64,000 nucleotides of DNA from Tetragonia tetragonoides (Eukaryota; Streptophyta; Magnoliopsida; Caryophyllales; Aizoaceae): positions 38,195,501-38,259,500 of the forward strand of contig CM076152.1 of the NCBI GenBank assembly GCA_038025085.1, given 5' to 3'. Each line of letters starts with the position of its first letter. The stretch's first letter is position 1. The translations under genes were made by a program, and so were the position numbers. Under the pieces are notes generated by a model. That model was not told the DNA's origin. It searched no databases and saw nothing but the letters and a program-made list of their open reading frames with translations. Shown here in pieces: positions 24,114 through 36,439 of this stretch.

Positions 24114-27100
24114 ATGACAAGAGTGAGTCCTGAGCTTGAATATGAGGTTGACTGTGATGGAGTTTTCTCAGTTTCAGCTGATGTTAGCTTTCCTTCTGAT
24201 GGATTTCCAAAGTATAAAATAGGACCCAATAATGAGATAGTAGAAGAGCCTAAGCCTGATCCTGATTCCCCACCCCTTAAGGAGGTGGTTGCACAAGAGA
24301 CTACCCAGCTCGCAGAGCAACACAAACGTCTTTCTGTTAGAGATCTTGCCAGTAAATTTGACAAGAACTTGTCTGCGGCTGCTAAGTTATCAGACGAGGT
24401 TACAAATAGTTCCTTCCATTCTGCATTTATGCTGATGGTTTGCAATACCTTAAGTGAATCAAGGCATTACAGTTTCAATTCTTTTGCATGATTTTAGGCC
24501 AAAATCAGGGAGACAGCTTCTTTGGAGGGACATGTTCTCTTGAAAAAGCTCAGAGATGCACTGGAATCTTTGAGAGGGTGCATGGCAGGAAGAAACAAGG
24601 AGGATGTTGAGAAAGCTATCTCTATGGTTAGTCTTCTACATCTCATTTGGTTCTGAGTGAGTCCTTCCTAATCTCTATTGGATTGCCATTGCAATGTTGG
24701 CTTTGCATACTGAGCGTTTAATCATTATGAAAATCTTACAATGCTATGGTGTAAACTTGATATATGTGGAACAAGAGAAATGGTGTAATCTCTGGCTCTG
24801 AAATTCAAAATGTTGGCGAATTGAAGGAGAACGTAGGGGGAGCAAGCCCCCTAAACAAAGCCCATAAAGACCAAATGTCATTAGTTGGTATATACAGGAG
24901 TTTCTTGGCTTATAATTTCAGTGTGGGACAACTCACTCATTTTGACTCGCACATGTAATCTCCCCTGTATGTGTGTATACTCCATTTAACTGAAAAGGCC
25001 AGTGAAAGCACTTAGCCCTACTGGGGCACTATATTTCAACTTAGTATTGTCTGTGTGAGTGATCCGTAATGTCAGCTGTTTATTATCAGTCACACATCGT
25101 CATCTTTTGCATTTAGCAAATCTTCTGTTTCTTCTTGAATGTTGTCATAGCTTTTACTTGTGGACACCTGTTTTTGGTTCTTTAGCAAAATGGCAATGAT
25201 GTCCAACTCCCTTGCCCTGATCCCGGTCCCAAACTAACTCATGTTATACGAGTTGCAAATCTCTAAATGTATTATCAATTTACCATGTTCTGCATTTTTG
25301 CAATTTAAGTGTCTTATTATACACTTAATGGCTGCAGGTGGAGGCTTTGGCAGTTAAGTTGACTCAAAATGAAGGAGAATTAATTCAGGAGAAATTTGAA
25401 GTGAACAAGCTGACAAACTTTCTTAAGCAGGTAGTGGAATGTTGAAAATTCTGTATAGTTGCTGGACTTGTAGTCTCACTAACATTTGTCTGCAGTTTCT
25501 GTGATTTTAGAAGCTTGAGTTGACTCATGTGCTTTTCTTTTGCTTCTGTTCGCGATACTGTATCAGTGATTTGTGTCTAAGCTTTAGCGGATATGAATTG
25601 GAAAGTTCCATGTTTTAAGTGATCCTATTCTTTTTGAGGGAGTTAAAAGGAGACAGTCGCTATTCAGCTTAGATGAGAAGGAAGACCTTCAAATGATTTT
25701 GATACCAACCGAACCGCAAGAGAATTTTCATTTTTTTTTTCCGGTTTTCTTTTCTCCTATTTCTTTCTTTTCTACTCCCCCCCACCCTTACCATTTTCAT
25801 GTTAAAGACCTGTGACTGTGTCTTCTGTTTGAGTAGGTACTGATGGACCTCTTGGTTTTATGTTTAGGCTTCTGAAGATGCCAAAAGATTGGTAAACCAA
25901 GAAAGATCCTTTGCTTGTGCTGAAATTGAGAGTGCTAGGGCAGTAGTACAGCGATTCGGGGAGGCTCTTGAAGAAGAAGAAAAACTAGCTCAGACATCTG
26001 GAAAGCAGGTCAGTACTTTGTTTATATTGGTTGGGATAACTACTGAGGCTTGAGCTCATATACCTAAATTCAAACCGATGTTCCAATTCATTGTTTTACG
26101 CTGAGAGGGTAGAATCCCGTAGAGTGTTATCAAATTTCACAACAGAAAATAGGCAACTGTTTTGTAAACTTGAATTCTTCAGAACTGTGATTTGAACAGG
26201 ACTGTCAATATGAGAAGAAGATTCCAGGCTTTCTAGTATACGGAATAGGGGAGGGTGATTCGTTTAAGTTTATGTTGCATAACTGAGTAGTAGTTGTTGG
26301 TTGAGTGGTTCAGAAAGTTGACATGATGAATTTTATAGGAATGGAAATTCTTACGACATTGACAGGGAAAATATCAATGTTGGGATTCATTATACTCTGT
26401 ATATGTTATTTCTTGGAAACAACCTCTTTGCATTGCCTAGACCCCTCTAGTTGAAAGTCTCATGCACTTGGTTGTTGTTGGAAACTTGTAATCATGCATT
26501 TTGTTGTCTTTTTCTGCATCAACAATCTGTGCTGGTTTAACTAGCTTCTTTGATGAGCTTGTGATTTTTCTTCACATCATGATTCTGGTGAAATATGCAA
26601 ATGCGTTCATGAGTTGCTTGCAACTTCCTTATATACATTACAATTATTTATTTTAGTTTGGGTGTTGAAAAATGTTAGGATGTCGAGAAACTGGTAGAGG
26701 AGGTTCAAGAAGCTAGACGAATCAGAATGTTGCATCAGCCAAGCAAGGTTTGCCAATTGATTTTCTTCCTTTCTTAGAAATTGCTTTATGTATATTGCAC
26801 CGTCATATGGATTACATAAAACTCTCCATCAAATTGTCATGGTTCAGAAAGGTTGGTGGTAGATCTGATGATTATCAAATTGTAAGCCATGAGAATCGAA
26901 CCCACATCTAGTGGGTGGAAGGTGGAAGTGGTACCACCACACAACTTCCTGATTCTCAAGAGGACTGCTTTTTATGTTCTAGTGACTTCAGATTTTCCAA
27001 ATCATCTAGTAGTTAGTTTTACCCCCTTTGATCTTTGGAATTGTGGTGTCTGGCTATCGTCCAAATGTGCCAGAACTGCATGAGCTCGCAATATCCTTGT

Positions 27101-30100
27101 GTGTGATTCAGTATATCTTGAACTGTATTTAATTCTAGACTACTTAAATATATACTATTTGAAGATGTGAGAATTTCCCCCTATCATTTTAGTGGTGCCT
27201 TTCTTTATATGGGAACTAAATTGTGTATTAATTATTCAGTTTCCATAATTTCTTGTTCAATTTGTCTTAAGTGGTCTTTGACATTATAAGATTTTTCATT
27301 CTTCGTTGCTGATAATACTACAAGCTCACTGAGCTATATGTTAGACTTGGTTCACGGAAAAGATTATTTATTTGTGGCACTAACCATTTTTGATTCACCA
27401 TTAGTGTCCATTACTAGCCGTGTTACTTTGGGATGTTGCGTCCCCCCCCCTCTGGCCCTTTTTTTTCTTTCTGAGAAGTTTTATTCTGATATGTTGTTTA
27501 CTTGGATAGGTTATGGACATGGAACATGAGCTTCGAGCTCTCAGGCTTCAGCTTCGGGAAAAGTCCATATTTTCGGCAAAGCTTCAAAAAGAGGTTTGTG
27601 TGGTCTAAATTCTGTTTCTTTATTTGTACATGCAAGCACTCATAGTTTAATAGTTACTCCGTAATAAATATTGTTTTGCTCATTATTCCTAACTTTTTTT
27701 TGATAATATTCCCGTACTCTTGCATGACTGAAGAAGGAAATTTTAGGAAAAAGGCTTAGGTTAATCGAAGGAAAAGGTCTTGCTTTAAATATTTCGAACT
27801 AGTTGGCAGAAGATTGGGTGGAGAGTTTTTGCACATGGAACTTATTTCATGGTGCGAAGCAGAGTGTGGGTGCCAGAACTAGAGTCAGGTTGGACCATAA
27901 TCAATGTTCTAGTACCCCAGATTGCCCCCTAGACCCAGCTGAAGCCAAAATGCAGTTTCTGCTTAGAAGATCACCATATAACCAATAATGAAAAAGAATT
28001 TCTAGATGGATCGCTGTTGTTCATGTATCATGTACGAGCACACTCCGAGAACCATGATTACAGCATTGAACATTTAACAAATTCAACTTAAAAATTTATC
28101 TGTAAACAGAAAGTAGGATATGTACACGCAGATGTCTCACTTTGGAAATACAGAGAGAAGGCCGTTGCTGTATCTGCTTCTTTCGCTACATGTGGAATGA
28201 AGAATTGGGAAATCAAAAAGGAAAAATAAAAGATGGACTCAGATCTTACATCGATGCCACTAGAAGTTACCTAATTCCTGACTTTAAAAATGATTGAAGT
28301 CGAACCCTGGTTATGATTGGCTAATTGTCATGTGATTCACTTTCTTGGACAAGAGTTTCGGAGTACCAATAGCATGATGTTGGGATATGACTTGTGTTTA
28401 ATGCAAACAAATTTTGCATTGAATACTTTGTTCTTCAAGGGTCAGTTGAGGAGTTTCTGCATATGTTTTGAGGTGGGTGGAGAGATTTTAAGAAGCAGCA
28501 CTTTAACTGAATTTTCCGCTTGGGAACTTTAGCCCTCCTGTTTATCGAAAACATTCCTTTTCCAGGCTTCCAGCATGTATTTCGTCACCAGTATTAAACC
28601 TCACAACAATAACTCTTATAAGTCATTAACAGAGAGAACTGATGTTAGTTGGCCCCTTCCAGAAAAGCCCTAACTATATAACAATTATAGTTGTGAGGTT
28701 AAATACTGGTTATGAAACCATCTCTTTACTCCATGATTATTTTTATTGAAATTAATGTCGGAATTTTTTTGATTTGCATTTCTTACTTGTCTCTGTTGGG
28801 TCGTCCCAGCTAGCAATGAGCAAGAGAGCTGAAGAGAGTATGTTGTGTGTGTACCAACTTGATGGCGTTCAAACCTTAGGTTCATGCCTGAGGATCCGGC
28901 CCCGTTCAAATAATGCTCCTGATCTGTCGAAATGTGCAATTCAGTGGTACCGTGTATCTTGTGAGGGTGACCGAAAAGAAATTATAGCAGGTAATATTCA
29001 GCAAGAGCTTGTTCTGTTTTTCTTTTTCATGTGGAGATCTAGCATGTGCCCCCCTCCCCCTCCCCCCCCCCCCAAAAAAAAAAAAAATTAAATCATTAGT
29101 CTTCAGCATGCATATTTAAGTGATCTTTCTTCAATATCCTGAAATTTTTTGCTTGGTTCATTATATTTTGGAGCATGATATTGCTTTCCTACAAGTACCA
29201 GTTTGTTGCGGCTGGTGCTGCATGAAAAGCAATCATGAGACACTTTTTTTTTGGTAATTGTGCTTGAAGCTGAAGCAAATATTGGCACGAGCAGCTGTAT
29301 GCTCACATGTCCTCAGCAAAATACATATACCATGCATTGATAGAATCTGTATCTGGAATTTAACATAATTTGGGAAGCTTAATGCTTTGAGTTTCCTTCA
29401 CCTATCATTTCCTAGTGTACTTAAGGAAGATACCATCTATTTGCAATGACTTAAATAGATTACGTGTATACTGTCATGTACTGACCATAGCATTATTTTC
29501 TATGAAGCTCCAACAATAAACATCTCTACTTCCACGAAATATTGCCTCTTTCCCTCCTGGAGTTATGTCAGATGGCCCCCTTTTCTTTTTCTGAGAACTT
29601 GTAAATTCATGAAAGGAAGCTATCTTACTTGTGTTTGTTTTATTATTCTTCCCTGCATTGAATAGGGAAGAAACATTTAGTTTGGGATAGAGACAAAATT
29701 ACCTTGACGTCTGCTGCCTGGGGATTCACTAATTCAGTCTTTCAGTTGAAGCTCTATATCTTAATCGATCATTTTTCTTAGTTTATCTACTTCTTTCTAG
29801 GTGCCAACAAACCAATATATGCACCAGAACCCTTGGATGTGGGAAAACTCTTGCAAGCTGATATTATATCCGATACTCAAACAATCTCGGTGACAACTGT
29901 TGGGACCATTGACCCCGGTTGGTTCTCTCGCTATCTGTCTCTCATTTACACATATAATATCTTCAATCTTATCCATTACAAGTTTACAACTAATATGGCT
30001 TGTGTAACAGCTCCAGGATTGGCAAGCTACGTGCAGACACTTATGCGGAAGTCCAGTACTGATTTCAATGTATGTAAATATTATTCATGCTTTCTACTTG

Positions 30101-31313
30101 GTTAGAAATCATCTTTCTGCAGATGGATGTTTAAATGCTGTGTGAATACTATTTTCTGGACCTCATTTGAATTACCTGTGCTTTTGAGGCTCTTCCGCAT
30201 GAATCATGCCTGTTGCAAATTAGGAGTTTGTTAACATCACTTATTTTTAAGTGCTTTCATCCTTGATAGTGACTGGTAAACTATTTCCTTGCCATTATGC
30301 GTAAAGTTTTCACCTCTGCAAGCTATTTGCTCTTTCCTCTCTCGTTTTCTTCTGTGTTTGAAACTTCATTACCTGACAAGTTGATATGTCACGATTAAAG
30401 GTGGCCTTTGCTAACTTCATGTGTTTGGGAACATGCAGGTAGTGATATCTCAGATGAATGGGCATGATTATCCATCACGTTCTGGTCATGTATTCCATGT
30501 GGGGAAATCGAGAATGAAGCTTGGTAGAGGATGGATGAACAAGACTAGAGAATCTTATACTACATCGATGCAGGTATGAGCTATCGGATTAGGATGAGTG
30601 GAACTAGAGATTCCCTAGTGGTATTTGCTACTACAGCCAATTAGTTTGATGTCAACGATCTTGCATCAAAAATAAAGAGAGCTAAGAGTGCTAAAATTAG
30701 GATTATGAGATGCTTCCATTAGTCATTGAATTTGATCATAATCTTTCTATTCTATTTGATGATGTCCAGCTATGTGGTGTAAGAGGAGGGGGTAATGCTG
30801 CTTCAAAGTCATTGTTTTGGCAAGCAAGGAAGGGACTTTCCTACGTTTTGACATTCGAATCAGAAAGAGATAGGAATGCCGCCATTATGATTGCAAGAAA
30901 ATATGCCCTTGACTGCCATGTAAGTACTTCCTCTGCATTTCTTGTCAACATTTGAACTAATACACTCCCCTAAGACGCTTTCCCTTCCAAGCTGTCCGCG
31001 TTTTAACTTGTAAGCAGTGAATGCCAAAGGCGATCTTTTTCCTTTGATTGGTCAAATTTTGAACTAATACACTCCCCTAAGACGCTTTCACTTCCAAACT
31101 GTCCGTGTTTTTAACTTGTAAGCACTTACGCAGTGACTGCAAACGCCAATCTTTTTCCTTTGATTGGTCATTTTTCTCATTTGCGGTCCTGAGTTTTCTG
31201 CTACATTCCATTTCATCGGACGTGCAGAAAAAATTTCTTACTAACCAGAGATTTACGCCGCATTGCTTTTCCCCCAACAGGTTGTACTTGCTGGACCTGA
31301 CGACCGAGCCTGA
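24114..31313 (+). CDS. SCAB1: Stomatal closure-related actin-binding protein (SCAB1-like)
   Basis: A plant-specific protein that binds, bundles and stabilises actin filaments and is needed for normal stomatal closure (known for Arabidopsis SCAB1). Exons: 24114-24398, 24498-24626, 25338-25430, 25868-26008, 26679-26747, 27510-27593, 28810-28990, 29801-29917, 30011-30069, 30439-30573, 30770-30919, 31281-31313. All splice in frame, giving 491 aa (Arabidopsis about 496). The start MTRVSPELE matches the family N-terminus. Recognisable blocks are LKEVVAQETTQLAEQHKRLS, the coiled coil from about residue 80 to 270 (KEDVEKAISMVEALAVKLTQ, KVMDMEHELRALRLQL), then the Ig-like and PH parts (CAIQWYRVSCEG, YAPEPLDVG, VVISQMNGHDYPSRSG, LCGVRGGGN, LTFESERDRNAAI). 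It ends VVLAGPDDRA and a TGA. Which SCAB paralogue it is remains open. Confidence 0.93.
26885..26990 (-). mobile_element. Possible tRNA-derived SINE remnant
   Basis: On the minus strand, the string TGTGGGTTCGATTCTCATGG contains a B-box-like GGTTCGATTC. A GTGGTACCACTTCCACC segment lies about 35 bases before it, as in tRNA-derived SINE heads. It lies in the SCAB1 intron between exons 6 and 7. No intact tRNA fold was seen, so this is not called a tRNA gene. Confidence 0.35.
29042..29088. repeat. C-run and A-run in SCAB1 intron
   Basis: A C-rich tract with T interruptions followed by about 13 A, in the intron between SCAB1 exons 8 and 9. Simple sequence, likely length-variable. Confidence 0.8.
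30952..31172. repeat. Tandem duplication in SCAB1 last intron
   Basis: The unit starting TTGAACTAATACACTCCCC occurs at 30952-31058 and again at 31059-31172. Both end in CTTTTTCCTTTGATTGGTCA. The copies differ by point changes and by a small insertion in the second. The duplication is wholly intronic. Confidence 0.85.
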
Positions 31314-32574
31314 TATCAAACCTAACAGAATTTTGAAGCCTTCATGGAGAGCAAGTTTAACCTGAAAATTATTCTTATTTTTTATTTTTCATTGGTTTCC
31401 TTTGCTTTTTGTTGTGGTGTTTTGCTGTGAGTATGTTGGTTGTATATTAGTGTGCTTTTTAGATAATACATAGAAGGATGAATGGCTTGTTGTAACTGGT
31501 TCCACTAATCTGGTTGCAATCTTTATTTAGGCATAGGTTTTTATTTGCCTATTTCCTGGTTGTAACGCATTTAATTCCTATAATATATGGTCAAGTGACC
31601 CATTTCAATCTTGATTCTTGGTACAAACTTGTTTTGCTATACAATATTTGCTTAAGATGAGTCCCAGAAGTTTGTTAAGGGCCACATGCTTACTTTTTTC
31701 GCTATACAAATTGTAAATTGAAGGCATTTTCAGTGCTTTCAAGAAAAAAACAAATATGAATTAAGATAGATGTTTCACCGAGTAGGAGTATTGCCTCAAA
31801 ATTATGAGGTTGAGTGTTCATTAATGTTTCGGTCTTTATGCCTCCCTCCCTTAACCGAAAAACAAAACTTATAGAGGCCAGTGATTAATCCAAGAATCAA
31901 TTTAAATGGATGCACTATCTTATTAGGTGTACATTTCTCAAAAATTATATAAGAAATATCATTTTATACAAAGAAAATTAATACGGAGTATAGTTTTTGG
32001 CCCACTTAGCTATGCTTGCATCTGTAGATGGAGTCATGCCCTTGCGTTCCTGGCAAATCGCTGGTAGATCCATTTCCATAACCAAATAAGTAGAGCTCGA
32101 TTGGATAAACCTATTTGAATTGCCAAATTATAGGGAGCGAGGGTGTGTAATTGTACATATGAATATTATACTCTTTTAGTTTGGAATTAGTTGTCATGTC
32201 GTGATAAATAATAACCCTCCAAACCTTAAAATTGACTATTAGTTGTCAAGAAAGAAAATTTTAATTACCTTTTAACCAAAAGCTTATTAATATAATTCAC
32301 CAAGTTATATAATGAATTTTTCAAAAAAAATAATATAATAGTAACTATTAATTGGATGATATTTTAATGACAATTTAGGTTCCTTAGTTATTTGATTTAT
32401 TTCCCTTTGAAGCTTTTTCTCCTAGTCTTGAGTGTGAACCAAATAAAATAAATTTCTTTCCTATGAAAAAAACTCCCTAAATAAACACCTCAAAATCACT
32501 CTCAAAAGAAAAAAGAAGAAGAATACCTCAATTTTTTTTATTTTTTTTTTAAAAAGGCAAGATAACCAGGTAAC

Positions 32575-32760
32575 ATGACAGGTTAATTTAAGGTGTCCTG
32601 TACCAATAAATTGGTTAGGGACTGGTCAAAGGGAAGTGACCAAGTGAGAAGATGGTGACATGAATGGCCAAAATTAGCCAGATAGTCAGCTACAACGTTA
32701 GCTTCTCTGTAGCAATGGAGAACTTCTATCCTATCGAAATAATATAGGTCCTTCTTAAAA
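32575..32760 (-). mobile_element. LINE RNase H fragment upstream of cyclin gene
   Basis: The minus-strand translation contains RIEVLHCYREANVVADYLAN, the conserved C-terminal part of the RNase H (RVT_3) domain of plant LINEs (REAN.VAD..A). It then ends at a stop near 32583. A T/A-rich stretch at 32528-32560 may be its poly(A) end. Only this short 3' piece is present, about 400-600 bp ahead of the cyclin start codon. Confidence 0.7.
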
Positions 32761-32956
32761 AGAAAAAACTCCCTAAAATGAAAAAAAATAGAAAATAAAA
32801 GAATTTCGATACGTTCCCCACAAGATGCAAAAAAGGTGAAAAGTCGAAATAACCCCAATAAGGCAATAACCCAAACTTGCCAGAAAAAAAAAAGAAAAAA
32901 AGAAAGAAAACGAGAACCAAGAAGGAATCCCTTCAACAGTTAGAAATTCAAAAATA

Positions 32957-32967
32957 TGACCGTTGTA
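32957..32967 (-). promoter_or_regulatory. MSA-like mitotic promoter element
   Basis: The minus strand reads TACAACGGTCA, one mismatch from the M-phase-specific activator consensus (TCYAACGGYYA) bound by three-repeat MYB proteins in plant B-type cyclin promoters. It lies about 200 bp ahead of the cyclin start codon, a fitting place. A single site of this length could be chance. Confidence 0.55.
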
Positions 32968-33163
32968 AGAAGCGCTGTCCTCATCCTTCTTCTACAAAGT
33001 TAGGGCATTTTCTCAATCTTAAGTATCCTCCTTCTTCTACTCACAAGAGAGAGAATTTGAGAGAGAATCCCAAAATTGAGAGAGGGAGAGAATTTGAGAA
33101 AGCCTCCTTCAATCTTTAGGTTCTTCACTGCTTTTTTCTTTCTCTATTCCTTGATTTTAATCC

Positions 33164-36100
33164 ATGGCTTCAAGACCAGTAGTTCATCAACAAGCCACTG
33201 GTATTATTATCTCTCTCTTTGCCCTTTTCTTAATTCTTAATGCAATTTTTTATGATCTTGTATAATTTATAACCCATAGTTTTCAGATACCCATTTTAAA
33301 TCGTTAAAACATGTATGATGGTCTCTTTTTCATTTTTGATTTCTTGTGATGATTTTCCTTTTAGTGGTTTATAATTGTTGATTCACCGAATTTGTGGGTA
33401 TTTTTGCGGGTATCTTTTGGAAATGTCGATTTCAACAGTGTTTCAATTGTAATTAGATGAAGTTTCTGGGTTCTTTGTTGGGTGTAATAACTTATTGAGT
33501 GACGGGATCTTTTTTATCTAATTAGTACTTGAAATCAAATTTGATGTTTTCTTGGTCATGCCAAAAACCAATCTTGAGTTCATATTTTCTAGTTTTTGGT
33601 CTTAACTCTTTTCCCCTTTTAGTTAATTAGATGGGTTTTGGTTTAATTGTTTATGACGAATTGAACACCTTGTGGGTTCTGGGTCATACACAAAATAGAG
33701 CGCTAATTCATATTTTTTGGGTCTTCGATCTAATCTTTTGTATCCCTTTTTAATTGAAATGTGTTTGTACTTTAATTAATTGAGATGGGTTTTTGTTTTA
33801 TTTGTTATGGGATCTTTGTATTGAAATTCATGATGGCTTGAACATCTTGTGGGTTTTGGGTCATGCACAAAATAAAGCCCTAATTCATATTTTTGGGTCT
33901 TTGGTCTAATCTTTTGTACCCCTTTTTAATTGAGATGGGTTTTTTACTTAAATAATTTGTGGGTTATTTGTAATGAAATTCATGAGGGTTTTGAAAATTT
34001 GACAGGCAATGAAGTTGTGGGTAATGGTGCAATTAAACAAAAGAATGCTGTAGGTGGGCAAGCCAGAAATAGGAAAGCTCTCAATGATATTGGCAATCTA
34101 GTCACCCTTCGTCAAGTTGATGCTGCTAAAGTACAAAGACCCATCACAAGGTTTTTTTTCTCTCTCCAATTGCATTGGAATATTAAGTTCTTGTGATCTC
34201 CATTTGATTCACCATTAGACTGATCCTATTGTTATTGTTGTTATTACAGGAGTTTTGGTGCCAAATTAATTGCTAATGCACAAGCAGGAGACACCAAGAA
34301 GGTCTTTTACCATTACCTTGAATATTGAATATTGACAAATAAGCTTCTGATCATGTGGAGTTAATATTGTTCTAGTACCAGAAATAACATTGTTATCAAT
34401 TTTAATAGCTGGATTGTTTAACACATAAATGAAATGGCTGCTAAGCGCACTTTTATTATAGCTGGATCATGTCAATTGTCAAACTTCTTGATAGTAGCAA
34501 TCAAATCTTTGCTAATTGTATAAGTTAGTGTGCAGTAGAAGAATTGCAAGTCAGCATAAGAAACTTAATCTCTCACAAAAATACCTTTATTACTTCCTGA
34601 CATAGAAGTGAATCTTGATTTATCAAAGAGTGACAATTTGTCTACTGAGTCCAAATCTTCTTAGCAGTATTAGTATATGCAATACTTTATGGTGATTCAC
34701 ATGTAAAATGAACGGAAAGTAGCTAGGTGTAACATGTCATTATGTAAACTATTTACACTTGCAAATGCATGTGTGTTTGTTTTAGACAATGTTTATAAAG
34801 GTAGCATCCTTTTGATTTTCAGGTAACCGAGGGAGTCCCAGGTGGGGCCCGAGCGGGTGAGAAGCCGGTAGGCATTCCGAAGCCAGTGGCAGCTCAGAAG
34901 AAAGCGGTCACCACCAAGCCCAAGCCAAAGACAGTGGAAGTGATTGAAATCAGTCCTGACACAGAAGAGGCCAAACAGAAGCAGCAGAAGGAAGAAGAGT
35001 TGGCGAACCAGAACAAAAACATCAACAAGGGATGTGAGAAATCAGATGTAGCTGCCAAGAAGATTAAGAAGAAGAAAGGTTATACTACATCTGCTCTACT
35101 TACTGCTAGGAGCAAGGTGAATCTTCGTCTCTTCGACTTTAGATACCAAAATGGGTTTCTTTTTGTTTGTTTTCAATTATGTATTGGATGTGATTTTGAT
35201 AAGTCTAAGCTTTTATCAGGCTGCTTGTGGTCTTTCTAACAAGCCAAAGGAATCAGTTGTTGACATTGATGCTTCTGATGTCGATAATGAATTGGCTGTT
35301 GTTGAATATGTTGAAGATATCTACATGTACTACAAGGAAGCTGAGGTATTACCAAAAAACTCTAAAATTTCAGTTATTTATTTGCTTCCTTGTCAATATG
35401 TCCATGTAAAACATCTGTTCTCGTTCTAATTGGCTTTGTGGGTGTGGCAGATGGAGTGCCGGCCTCATGATTATATGGAGTCGCAGGTCGAGATCAACGA
35501 AAAGATGAGGTCCATCCTAGTAGATTGGCTAATTGAAGTCCACAACAGATTTGATCTTATGCCAGAAACTCTTTATCTAACCATCAACTTGGTGGATCGC
35601 TTCTTGGCACTGAAAACCGTCCCAAGGAGGGAGTTGCAGCTTGTGGGCATGGGTGCAATGTTGATTGCCTGCAAGTATGAGGAAATCTGGGCTCCTGAGG
35701 TTAATGACTTTGTGGCCATTTCAGAGAGTGCTTACAGTAATGAACAGATTCTAAAGATGGAGAAGGCTATTCTAGGCAAGCTAGAATGGTACCTAACTGT
35801 TCCCACCCCTTATGTTTTCCTCACTCGCTACATCAAGGCATCCATTCCTGACATAGAGGTTAGTATGCTTATACAGCTATATATTAACTATATAATTTTT
35901 TTGTTATGTCTCTGTATTCTTTTCCACCTCTAATAGTATGCTTATGTTGATTTACCAAATATGTTGTGTTTTTCCTCTCAAAAAAAAAAAAAAATGTTGT
36001 GTTTTCAGTCCGAGAACTTGGTCTACTTCCTAGCTGAGCTTGCTTTAATGAGTTATGGCTGTTCCATAATCCATTGCCCTTCAATGGTTGCTGCCTCGGC

Positions 36101-36439
36101 TGTCTATGTTGCTCGGCACACCTTGAACAAGACTCCTGTCTGGACCGAGACTCTCAGGCTTTACACCGGGTTTTCAGAGTCGCAACTAATGTAATTTCCT
36201 GACTCAAATGTCTCTTAATAGTATATTGTGCCATGATTTCTGTTTCCAATCTAAATTCTAATAAATTGGTGCGATGTTCTAATCTGGCAACTTTCAGGGA
36301 TTGTGCCAAGACGCTAGTTAACCTGCACTCTGTAGCACCAGGACATAAGCTCCAGACCGTGTACAAGAAATACTCCAAGGCTGAGAGATGTGCCGTGGCT
36401 ATGTGTTCGCCAGCCAAAGCCCTCTTGACTTCATCATAG
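33164..36439 (+). CDS. CYCB1: G2/mitotic-specific cyclin B1
   Basis: B1-type cyclin, the regulatory partner of cyclin-dependent kinases for entry into mitosis, degraded through the anaphase-promoting complex. Exons: 33164-33200, 34006-34150, 34250-34301, 34823-35116, 35220-35345, 35451-35858, 36009-36190, 36298-36439. They join in frame to 461 aa, a usual length. The destruction box RKALNDIGN is at about residues 35-43. A Lys-rich linker follows. The cyclin box opens with MRSILVDWLIEVHNRF (residue 237 on), then LVGMGAMLIACKYEEIWAPE. The C-terminal cyclin fold has HCPSMVAASAVYVARHTL. The start MASRPVVHQQ is typical of plant B1 cyclins. Introns 1 and 6 carry a tandem duplication and a tiny poly(A) insertion. 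Which B1 paralogue it is was not decided. Confidence 0.96.
33580..34000. repeat. Tandem duplication in cyclin intron 1
   Basis: Two diverged copies with a period near 177 bp share TTGAACA.CTTGTGGGTT, then GGGTCAT.CACAAAATA, CTAATTCATATTTTTTGGGTCTT and CCCTTTTTAATTGA (about 33580-33756 and 33757-33933). A partial third copy (TGTGGGTTATTTGTAATGAA) runs to about 34000, just before the acceptor. Confidence 0.75.
35961..36005 (+). mobile_element. Minimal poly(A) insertion with 12 bp target duplication (cyclin intron 6)
   Basis: ATGTTGTGTTTT occurs at 35961-35972 and again, perfectly, at 35994-36005. Between the copies lie only TCCTCTC and 14 A (35973-35993). This is the footprint of a retroposon inserted by target-primed reverse transcription and truncated to little more than its tail. 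The second copy is followed at once by CAG, the splice acceptor of exon 7. Confidence 0.7.
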
